From Bacteroidales bacterium (GTDB lineage Bacteria > Bacteroidota > Bacteroidia > Bacteroidales > VadinHA17), in NCBI GenBank assembly GCA_029210565.1, contig JARGFQ010000003.1, positions 62,001 to 126,000 of the forward strand: a DNA stretch of 64,000 nt, written 5' to 3'. A model generated the notes under the pieces. That model saw only the letters and a program-made list of their open reading frames with translations, searched no databases and was not told the origin of the DNA. Every line of letters starts with the position of its first letter. Positions within the stretch are counted from its first letter, which is position 1. Below, piece by piece: positions 16,223 to 23,929 of the stretch. The translations under genes were made by a program, and so were the position numbers.

Positions 16223-18396
16223 TACCTGGAATCTGTCTTTATCACTGTACCGGTATGGAGAACCGAATCATTCCTGAGACTGTAATGATAAATGCCCGCG
16301 GCAAGATATGGCAGTTCAACGGGCAGGACCCCCGGAAACACATTACGGTATTCGCCGGCATAGACAACCCTGCCCGAGTTGTCCCAGAGACTTAGTGAGG
16401 TCTCCGTCACGCCCCTCCCCTCCAGCTCGAAACAGATGTCGGACGTGAACGGGTTCGGAAAGACTTTCAGCGGTGAAGACTCTTTTTCGGGATCTTCAAT
16501 ATGGTTCAGGATTGTGTTGTCAACCATCACAACCTTGATACCCAGGGAGACTGGACCGGGAAATGCAGGATGCTGTGTGAATGGCATCCATGAGCTGCCG
16601 TTGTTGAACCAGGCACTGTTCCCGGAGTCGAGCGGCCAGGGGATAGAGTGTCTGACGGCGAACTGAGGCTGCGGCAGCATCATGTTGCTTCTGTAAAATA
16701 CTTCATAACCGGTATAATAGGGTCCGGTGACCTTTACCGTTCGCCCGAAATCAACCTGCAGATCTGTATTGGCCTTCACCTCTGTCAACCGTATCGTCCG
16801 GGAGGCGAGCACCTGTCCCGGTATGACGCCGCCGCTCCAGACGAAGAGCCGGAGTGAGTCAATGGTTGAAAGATATGAAGCCGCAGCCACCTTCAGCCAC
16901 ACCCAGGCTATCTCTCCTGTCCCGACAAAGGGGAAATATTCCGCATACCTTCTCAGCCCGTCGGAGTTATTACCGGTTGAGTAGCCCCATCCCGGCGAGG
17001 TGTATGTCTCTGTGGTGCCAGGGTCAGAAAGAGGCATATTGTTGAGCGTGTCAGAAAGCGACAGGTTGTATGCATAGGGGTCGCGCCCCCCTGCAACGGT
17101 GGCGCCTGATGAGACGGGATCCAGCCAGGACCTCAGATGGGAGGAGGTGATGGTCGTAATATTGAACATGCGGCTGATCTTGGCATAAAAATCATTAGTT
17201 GGTTCCGCACACGTAGCACTTCCGCCGGTAAGGGTTCCCCGTACCCTGCCGTTCTGGTCAAAGAGGGGCCCGCCTGATGAGCCGGGCTCCGTTGCTCCAA
17301 GCTCCCACCTGAGAATACGCCAGAAACTGTTCGGGGCATACCCGGAGATAGGATAAGAGGCAGTTATCGGGCTGTTGTCATCAATGGTTATCTTCATGAC
17401 ATCTCCCTCCGGATGATGAAGGGTAAAGGTACTGGAGGGGACCGTGGTGGTGATATCCCATCCGGCAAGATAAGGCTTGTAAACTATCGGAGGGAACTGT
17501 TGCAGCTCCACCAGGGTGAAGTCAACATCAGGATTTGTGGCTCGCAGTATTGAACCCGTCAGGGAGTGGACTCCTGTGACGTCAGGACCGTCACACCAGG
17601 GGCTGATGTAATTGAAAACAAAGATTGTCTCATCTGCCAGCGTGGGTGTTTCAATGCAGTGGTTGGCAGTGAGCACATAGGCTTTGTACTCGCTTCCGGT
17701 GTTGTTGACCATCACCCCTGTACAGAGCTCGGCGCCACCCACCAGCAGGCGTACGACCGAGCGGGATGCGGTCAGGTAATTCGAATTCGTGGAACAGTTG
17801 AGGTCCGTCTCGCAGCTGCCGGACCGGCCGAAATAGATATCCTTTGTACCTTCAAGCTCAAAGTAACCGGCAAAGTCATGTGCAACCTGCTTTATCCCAA
17901 TGGCACCGGCGGGGATCGACGCTCCCGGGAAATGACACTCCATAACCATGGTGTCACCCGGGAGAGGCATCACCGGCATGCTCATCCTGCCTGCCCCGCT
18001 ATCTGCTGTGTATGCACCCCTGACAATGCGACGTTCACGGTCATAGATATATATATAGGCTCCCTCGGGAAGATTAAAAGGTGAGAGGATGAGATTGAGC
18101 GACAGGGCTCCCTTTGACGACAGAGGCATGACCCAGACGGTCTCATTGCCTCTTCTGACGATGAAACCCGCATTCTCCGGTGTCAGCTCCACAGGCACCG
18201 GAATGGCAAACCTGTAGGGCTGATCTTTGGGCTGATCAAGTGAGCGGAGTATCTCTACCTCCAGGGGATCGACAGCTATTTCATGCCACTCCTGAATGCC
18301 GGGAAAGAGCGCACTGCCCACAGGGAACTCCAACTGACCCTGCAGCGAAGAGCAGGAGAGCAGCAACAAGGCAGCTATGAATACTCTTTCCTTCAA
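16222..18396 (-). CDS. T9SS-exported lysyl-endopeptidase-like serine protease in the B12 operon
   Basis: A trypsin-fold (S1) protease of about 724 residues. From the TTG at 18396 it starts MKERVFIAALLLLSCSS, a good signal peptide; a TTG at 18417 is possible but adds seven charged/polar residues, and no ATG exists. After a pro-region of about 180 residues comes the catalytic domain with LTANHC (H246), NPDVDFTLVEL (D292) and GSSGGP (S374), plus the SGSCETDLNC disulfide region typical of lysyl endopeptidase. A galactose-binding/jelly-roll-like stretch follows, then a C-terminal type A T9SS sorting domain (VFPNPFTSDI... to the end). It lies between btuG and btuF with 35 nt and 1-nt overlap. The idea that it frees cobalamin from binding proteins at the cell surface is an inference from this position. 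Confidence 0.85.
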   Translation of the reverse strand: MKERVFIAALLLLSCSSLQGQLEFPVGSALFPGIQEWHEIAVDPLEVEILRSLDQPKDQPYRFAIPVPVELTPENAGFIVRRGNETVWVMPLSSKGALSLNLILSPFNLPEGAYIYIYDRERRIVRGAYTADSGAGRMSMPVMPLPGDTMVMECHFPGASIPAGAIGIKQVAHDFAGYFELEGTKDIYFGRSGSCETDLNCSTNSNYLTASRSVVRLLVGGAELCTGVMVNNTGSEYKAYVLTANHCIETPTLADETIFVFNYISPWCDGPDVTGVHSLTGSILRATNPDVDFTLVELQQFPPIVYKPYLAGWDITTTVPSSTFTLHHPEGDVMKITIDDNSPITASYPISGYAPNSFWRILRWELGATEPGSSGGPLFDQNGRVRGTLTGGSATCAEPTNDFYAKISRMFNITTITSSHLRSWLDPVSSGATVAGGRDPYAYNLSLSDTLNNMPLSDPGTTETYTSPGWGYSTGNNSDGLRRYAEYFPFVGTGEIAWVWLKVAAASYLSTIDSLRLFVWSGGVIPGQVLASRTIRLTEVKANTDLQVDFGRTVKVTGPYYTGYEVFYRSNMMLPQPQFAVRHSIPWPLDSGNSAWFNNGSSWMPFTQHPAFPGPVSLGIKVVMVDNTILNHIEDPEKESSPLKVFPNPFTSDICFELEGRGVTETSLSLWDNSGRVVYAGEYRNVFPGVLPVELPYLAAGIYHYSLRNDSVLHTGTVIKTDSR

Positions 18397-18431
18397 TCTG
18401 TTGTATTGTATCACCAAAAATAGTCAAAAAC

Positions 18432-19469
18432 TCACCAATCCGTAATGAAGCGCATGAAACCGGGAATAATTCCCGCCTGCTCAATGTCTTCAAGCTCACC
18501 GCGGCTGTCGTAAATCATCAGGTCACCCTTCTGCTGGTAATCAATCGCATCAGTCACAAAAATACGCCCGCCGGGCCCTGTGCCGAGATCATAGAAAATC
18601 CTCTCCCCTGATGGTATGAAGGCCTCATCCGGCAGTGAGATCGAACTGACCGGCATCATCCTGACACCCTCCTGAAGCCAGAAGAGGGTATCACCCGAAC
18701 CGTTAACAGTCAGTGATGAGGGATAGTCGGAAACAGAACCAAACGTCATCTCAGCCTCCTTTTCATAGTTAACGGTGTTTATCCTCACTAATTTTGGAAG
18801 GTCCTGCATATATCCGCCGGTGCAAAGCACCCATAGCTTTCCGTTTTTGTCGAACACCATGCTCTCCGGCTCAGTTCCTGTCGTTACAGAGCCGGAAATC
18901 TCTTCGGTTTCAAGGTCGACCACCACGATCCGGTCACCGGCAACCCAGTTTGAGGTGAAGAGCTTTTGCCCGGAGATCAGCACTGCCTCGCTGGTGCATC
19001 CGATATCAATTTGATGCGATATCTCCATCAGGTCAAGATCTATGACGGTCAGCTCATTGGAAGCGAGAGAGGTGACATAGCCCTTACGTCCGCTGATGGC
19101 CATCTGGCGCGGCGAATTGAGTCCGGTCACGGTTCCGAGACTCTTTATGGTAAACATGTCAACCGCTTCAAGAGTACCTGAATTATTCACGATGATATAC
19201 CCCGTTGTGCCATCAGTTGCAATGAAGGTGGGCACATCACCCAGGGGGCGGTTGTTCCTTGTTTTGAAGAGCTCGTTGTATATCTCTCCTGTCTCCAGGC
19301 TGTAAAAAGAAACCGATCCGTTCCCGGCCATGAAATTGCCCTCATTGAGAATAAAAAATCCTTCTCCCTGCGGGTAGAGAGTGGGCTCAACGTTGTTTCC
19401 CTCGCAGGAGATAAACATCAGCGGTAACAGGAATGCCAGCAACTTAATCTGATTCTTCATTTTCTTCAT
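18432..19469 (-). CDS. btuG: BtuG-like surface beta-propeller lipoprotein
   Basis: A 345-residue lipoprotein with repeated YVTN/YncE-like blades, the fold of BtuG, the surface protein of Bacteroides that caps BtuB and binds cobalamin with very high affinity. The signal ends in FISC with Cys22; blades include STNWVAGDRIVVVDLETEEISG and GSVSFYSLETGEIYN. It overlaps the end of the btuB-like gene by 26 nt. Sequence alone supports a DUF5074/YncE-type propeller; the BtuG assignment comes from its place directly behind btuB under a cobalamin riboswitch. Confidence 0.82.
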   Translation of the reverse strand: MKKMKNQIKLLAFLLPLMFISCEGNNVEPTLYPQGEGFFILNEGNFMAGNGSVSFYSLETGEIYNELFKTRNNRPLGDVPTFIATDGTTGYIIVNNSGTLEAVDMFTIKSLGTVTGLNSPRQMAISGRKGYVTSLASNELTVIDLDLMEISHQIDIGCTSEAVLISGQKLFTSNWVAGDRIVVVDLETEEISGSVTTGTEPESMVFDKNGKLWVLCTGGYMQDLPKLVRINTVNYEKEAEMTFGSVSDYPSSLTVNGSGDTLFWLQEGVRMMPVSSISLPDEAFIPSGERIFYDLGTGPGGRIFVTDAIDYQQKGDLMIYDSRGELEDIEQAGIIPGFMRFITDW

Positions 19470-21438
19470 TTTTTTTGATAAAACTTATGGTTAGTCTGAG
19501 GTTGAATGTACGGAGCGGCATCGGGTAATTGCGGACGCTTGCCGAAGAGCTGTTGAAAATATTTTTTACGTCAATATCTATTCCGATTTTTGCAGCACCG
19601 GCGGGCAGCACCGCTCCAAGCCTCGCATCAGCAAGATAAGAAGGGGGAAGCCATTCGCTGTTGTCCGAGGTGGTATATCTCCTGCCCTGGCAGGCTGCTG
19701 CAGCTCCCGCCCTGAGCATCTTCCAGCGCAGATCGAGGTTAAGGTTAAAATTATTCCCGGGAACGTAAATCAACTGTTTTCCAACTGCCCCGTCATTGGG
19801 TATCTCTGAAGCAGCTATCTTAGTGCGGGTGAATGCATAATTCAGGTGAGAGGATATTACCAGCTCATTAACAGGCACTTCCGATCCAAACCTGCCCTCT
19901 ATTCCATAGACATTGACACTGCGTACATTCTCGGCGCTCCATATCCCTGTCACCCCGGGGATCCACTGTATCAGGTCATTGACGCGGGTAGCGTGGAGCA
20001 CAAGATCAAGACTGTTTTTCAATCCTGACGAGGCTACCCTGACATATGAGTATGAGGCTTCACCTCCTGTAGCATTTTCATGTCTGAGGCTGCCGTTGCC
20101 GCCGGGCACCCAGTAGAGGTCATTAAGGCACGGTAGCCTGGTGTTAAGGCTTAAGCTGGCTTTCAGCAGCTGCCCGCCGTCGGGAGAGAGCATTACTGTT
20201 GCACCGGCCGTAAACTCAGGTTTCAACACCATGCCGGTGACTAGCATCTGCCGCGCCTGGAGCAGCAGTCTGACCCTCGAGCCCGGATTGAACCTGGCGA
20301 TCAGGGATGTGGAGAAGATATTCCTTCTTTCTGTCTCCGCGAAGCTAAGCGATTGCGCACTCTGGTACTCATTACCTGCATTGATACCCAGCTCACTCTT
20401 CCCGTTGGGACGATATGCAAGACGGGCCCTGAGCATGATGACTGAAGACCTGTTATCGCCGTTGTATTCCGGATTCTCATGATAATAGTGGTTTACATCA
20501 GAGGTACCACCGGCTGTGATTCCCGCCGAGATCTTCTTCTTATCCAGAGAGTAGCTGATCACACTTCGCATAGATCTGTCGCTCTGCCGCTCACCAAAAT
20601 CCTGCTGAACCGTTGTCACCGGCCCCGGTAGTTGACGGTCCGCGTTGTTGTACCACAGGTGAGCAGCCACTGTGGAGCTGCCGGTTCTGAAAGCCAGGTC
20701 TGCCGTTGCGCCGCCAGAGGCAGCTGATGAGTTGGTCCTTCTCTCCTCCCTGGCTCCTTCCGCGGCGTTGCCGTTTATAAAAAGGAAATCATTCTTTGCC
20801 CTTTCTCCCCACAGGCTCAACCTTGCCGAGACAGACTCACTGCCTGATCCTGCCACTACGGATGCGGCGTAATCACCGTAGCTGCCTCCCCTGACCGAGA
20901 CCGAACCATGCATGCCTGTCTGAAAGAGAGGCTCGGAGGAGAGTTCCACCTTTCCTCCTATGGATCCCGAGATATCGCTAAGGTCATAGCCGCCCTGAGT
21001 GATCTTCACCGATGAAGCCGCATGCAGCGGGATGATCGCAAAGTCGGTGTATCCGTTGCCGGCAGCATTGACAGTCAGGCCGTGCCATGTCACCGTGGTA
21101 TGACTGCCGGGTAATCCTCTCACCGATACGGAAGCGAGACCGTGGTTTCCGTACCGTTTTACCACCAGGGGACTGGCATACATCAGCAGTGTTGCCAGGT
21201 CACTCTCTTTATGGCCGGCCATGACAGCAGGATCAATCGCAAAGACAGTGTAGGGTGTCTGTCGCTCGGAAGCAGTGGCAGTGACAGTGACAGCAGAAAT
21301 GTTTACGGTATCTTCGATGAACATATCCTGCGCCCCCGCCTCCTGCGCAACGGCAATTAACAGTGACAACAGTGCAGCCGTCAGTGTATTGCGGCTCACC
21401 TTAAAGGGGACAATATAGGCAGATGACCTTTTAAACAT
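19444..21438 (-). CDS. btuB: TonB-dependent cobalamin receptor (BtuB-like)
   Basis: A 664-residue outer-membrane receptor. A signal peptide (to about residue 36, ending AGAQ) is followed by a plug domain with SVRGLPGSHTTVTWHGLTVN and GGYDLSDISGSIGGKVEL, then a beta barrel ending in the aromatic-rich PLRTFNLRLTISFIKK. I use the ATG at 21438 because the open frame continues upstream only through the riboswitch, which is not protein-coding. It takes up cobalamin across the outer membrane with TonB-ExbBD energy. A CarboxypepD-like N-terminal extension of SusC type is absent, consistent with BtuB. Confidence 0.9.
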   Translation of the reverse strand: MFKRSSAYIVPFKVSRNTLTAALLSLLIAVAQEAGAQDMFIEDTVNISAVTVTATASERQTPYTVFAIDPAVMAGHKESDLATLLMYASPLVVKRYGNHGLASVSVRGLPGSHTTVTWHGLTVNAAGNGYTDFAIIPLHAASSVKITQGGYDLSDISGSIGGKVELSSEPLFQTGMHGSVSVRGGSYGDYAASVVAGSGSESVSARLSLWGERAKNDFLFINGNAAEGAREERRTNSSAASGGATADLAFRTGSSTVAAHLWYNNADRQLPGPVTTVQQDFGERQSDRSMRSVISYSLDKKKISAGITAGGTSDVNHYYHENPEYNGDNRSSVIMLRARLAYRPNGKSELGINAGNEYQSAQSLSFAETERRNIFSTSLIARFNPGSRVRLLLQARQMLVTGMVLKPEFTAGATVMLSPDGGQLLKASLSLNTRLPCLNDLYWVPGGNGSLRHENATGGEASYSYVRVASSGLKNSLDLVLHATRVNDLIQWIPGVTGIWSAENVRSVNVYGIEGRFGSEVPVNELVISSHLNYAFTRTKIAASEIPNDGAVGKQLIYVPGNNFNLNLDLRWKMLRAGAAAACQGRRYTTSDNSEWLPPSYLADARLGAVLPAGAAKIGIDIDVKNIFNSSSASVRNYPMPLRTFNLRLTISFIKKNEENEESD

Positions 21439-21477
21439 AACTTTTGTTCCCGAAAGCTCCTTAAACAGGACACGTTC

Positions 21478-21656
21478 TGGCAGGTCTTCTGACTCATCCC
21501 TACTCACCGGGCCTTCCCGTCCGCCAATTGGCGAACAGTGGCGGGAAATCCGGCTGTAATGATCCGCAAACGGCGGAACAGGCTTCACAGCAGCGGGCAC
21601 TGTCCCTGGTTTAAACAGGGTTCCCTTTTCACTGCCGGAAAAAACCGGCAGCACCA
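21478..21656 (-). promoter_or_regulatory. Cobalamin riboswitch controlling the btu operon
   Basis: The minus-strand leader carries the hallmarks of the adenosylcobalamin class: GGGAACCC near the start, ACAGTGCCCGCTGCTGTGA in the core, a side arm with GCCAATTGGCGG, GGCCCGGTGAGTAGGGATG, and the B12 box AGTCAGAAGACCTGCCA (about 21494-21478) just before the expression platform. It begins about 8 nt after the -7 element and ends 40 nt before the btuB ATG. In this class ligand binding normally shuts off translation or transcription of uptake genes; here it would control all six btu-cluster genes. Confidence 0.93.
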
Positions 21657-21664
21657 GAATGATA

Positions 21665-21672
21665 CAAATGTA
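21665..21672 (-). promoter_or_regulatory. Promoter -7 element of the btu operon
   Basis: TACATTTG on the minus strand matches TAnnTTTG and puts the start near 21658, exactly where the riboswitch begins. No clear -33 TTTG is present at the usual distance. Confidence 0.6.
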
Positions 21673-21727
21673 ATGAATTACCCGATCAGTATCCGGGGAT
21701 AATTATCAACAAACGGATAAAGAGTGT

Positions 21728-23923
21728 TCATTTCATTATGAACTTCAGCTCTCCTCCCGTCATTATCTCCTCATATGTGATATAGTTACGGTCAAGTCTT
21801 TCTCCGTTCAGGAAAATTTCACTGACATTAATTTTTAATGCCGAATTGTTTTCCGCACTGACTGTAAATATCTTTCCTCCCGGAAGTGAGATCTCCGCGC
21901 GCGCGAGGAGAGGACTTCCGATGACAAATCTGCCGTCAGCGGGATTGACCGGGTAGAAACCCATTGCTGAAAAGAGATACCATGCAGACATCTGTCCGCA
22001 GTCTTCATTGCCGCAGAGACCGTCCCTGCCATCGGTGTACATCTCTTTCATTATCCTGCGGACTGTTGTTTCAGTCCTCTCAGGGTCACCGGCCATGGAG
22101 AAGAGGTAAGAGATATGGTGTGACGGTTCATTGCCGTGAGCATACTGGCCTATCAGGCCGCTGATGTCAGGAGAGGCATTCTCTCCCCTGACCTCCTCAT
22201 TCACGTTGAAAAGGCTGTCAAGGCGTTCCAGGAAAAGCTCCCTGCTGCCGAAAAGAGATATCAGTCCTTCAACGTCATGAGGCACCAGCCAGGTGTACTG
22301 CCAGCCGTTGCCCTCGGTGAAGTCCGAACGTGTATGATGGGAATAAAGCGGATCGTACCCGGGACGCCAGCTGCCATCGCTCATCCGTCCGCGTACAAAG
22401 AGGATGGTTGTGTCGAACAGGTTGCGGTAATTTTTTGATCGCAGGAGAAACTCCCCGGCAATATCAGGATGGCCAAGATCAGCAGCCATCTGTGAGATGC
22501 ACCAGTCGTCAATGGCATATTCCATGGTTTTAGCCACCGACTCATTCTCCAGCTCCGAGGGTATAAAGCCATAGCTCCTGTAGTGGTCAAGGCCCCTGAA
22601 ATCGAGTGAGGCAGAGTGGAGGGCCGCATCAAGGGCTCTCTCATAATCAAATCCGGGCAGCTTCTTGTGTACAGCATCAGTCAGAACTGGCACGGCATGA
22701 TAGCCAATCATGCAGTTTGTCTCATTGCCGGCCAGCGACCATACCGGCAGTTTGCCCTGCTGCTCCCTGATGGTAAGCATGGTATTGATAAAATCAGGTA
22801 CCATGTCAGGTGCCGTGATGGTAAAGAGCGGATGTGCTGCCCTGTAGGTGTCCCACAGTGAAAATACAGTATAGTTGGTGAACCCTTCAGCCGTATGTAC
22901 TTCTCCGTCAGTGCCCCTGTACCTGTCGTCGGTATCGCACCACAGTGAGGGTGCGATCATGGAATGATAGAGAGCAGTGTAGAAAACCTTCATCACGGAG
23001 CTGTCTGACGACTCTGCCCTGATGACGCTCAGTCGCTTCTGCCACGCCTGTCCTGCAGCAGCAGCAGCAGCGTTGAAGTCCCATCCCTCCGTCTCGGCTT
23101 CGAGGTTGCCGGCTGCCCCTGCCTCATCCACGGCCGAGATGCCTGTCCTGACCAGCAGCTCATCTCCCTGTTTCACCTCAAAGGCAAGAAGAGCGGCGAT
23201 GTTTTTTCCGCTTACCGCCGTGTCACCCGCAGGGTGACCTGCGTCAAGCATTGTGATAGAGGCCGGAGAGCGGGAGAAGAGAGAATAAAAATACTGATAC
23301 TGCCTCTCAGCCCATCCCTGCGAGATACGCATGCCTGACAGGGCTGTGCCGTCCCATTGCAGGCTGCATGCGGCTGGCCGGTCCCAGTTGATGGCAAACC
23401 CCAGGTCTACAAGAACATGCATTATGCCGTCATCAGCAGCAGTGTACCGCTGTATGCCGCACCGCGGCGTGACAGTCAGCTCCGCGTTAACGCCGTTAGC
23501 CAGTGCCACAGCATAATAACCCGGACGGGCCTGCTCGGCCTCATGAGAGAAGAGGCTCCTGTTGATTTTTGCCAGTGACGCCGTACTGTCAGGCAGATCC
23601 AGGGTAAACTCATGCATCGAAGGGAGGAAAAGAATGTCACAGAGGTCCCCGATGCCGGTACCGCTCAGATGAGTATGACTGAAGCCGGCTATCACCGTAT
23701 CAGACCAGTGGTATCCTGAACACCAGTCCCAGCCGGAGGTTCCGTTGTCAGGACTGAGCTGTACCATGCCGAAGGGGGTGGTGGCACCTGGAAAGGTGTG
23801 TCCGTGTGCAGCTGTACCTATAAAAGGATCTACATAGATGGTTAGATCATTCAGGGAGGGGGAGCTGCAGGCAACAGCAAGAAGGGCCGGTAATGCAGCA
23901 AGCAGTAATATTCTTTTTATCAT
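21728..23923 (-). CDS. GH92 family alpha-mannosidase
   Basis: A 731-residue glycoside hydrolase family 92 lipoprotein (LAVAC, Cys19). GH92 enzymes are calcium-dependent exo-alpha-mannosidases that trim N-glycans and other mannosides. The family start YVDPFIGTAAHGHTFPGATTPFGMVQLSPD is at about 30-60, with FSHTHLSGTGIGD, and the C-terminal catalytic half has EGNGWQYTWLVPHDVEGL and GNEPSHHISYLFS followed by CGNEDCGQMSAWYLFSAMGFYPV. Length is that of the family. It starts 6 nt after the transglutaminase-like gene and is the last gene of the LacI operon. Confidence 0.95.
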   Translation of the reverse strand: MIKRILLLAALPALLAVACSSPSLNDLTIYVDPFIGTAAHGHTFPGATTPFGMVQLSPDNGTSGWDWCSGYHWSDTVIAGFSHTHLSGTGIGDLCDILFLPSMHEFTLDLPDSTASLAKINRSLFSHEAEQARPGYYAVALANGVNAELTVTPRCGIQRYTAADDGIMHVLVDLGFAINWDRPAACSLQWDGTALSGMRISQGWAERQYQYFYSLFSRSPASITMLDAGHPAGDTAVSGKNIAALLAFEVKQGDELLVRTGISAVDEAGAAGNLEAETEGWDFNAAAAAAGQAWQKRLSVIRAESSDSSVMKVFYTALYHSMIAPSLWCDTDDRYRGTDGEVHTAEGFTNYTVFSLWDTYRAAHPLFTITAPDMVPDFINTMLTIREQQGKLPVWSLAGNETNCMIGYHAVPVLTDAVHKKLPGFDYERALDAALHSASLDFRGLDHYRSYGFIPSELENESVAKTMEYAIDDWCISQMAADLGHPDIAGEFLLRSKNYRNLFDTTILFVRGRMSDGSWRPGYDPLYSHHTRSDFTEGNGWQYTWLVPHDVEGLISLFGSRELFLERLDSLFNVNEEVRGENASPDISGLIGQYAHGNEPSHHISYLFSMAGDPERTETTVRRIMKEMYTDGRDGLCGNEDCGQMSAWYLFSAMGFYPVNPADGRFVIGSPLLARAEISLPGGKIFTVSAENNSALKINVSEIFLNGERLDRNYITYEEIMTGGELKFIMK

Positions 23924-23929
23924 GTCAGT

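Noticed and set aside
21439..21654. N-terminal 72-codon extension of the btuB reading frame
   Set aside because: The frame is open only because the cobalamin riboswitch happens to lack stops; the signal peptide starts at the ATG at 21438.
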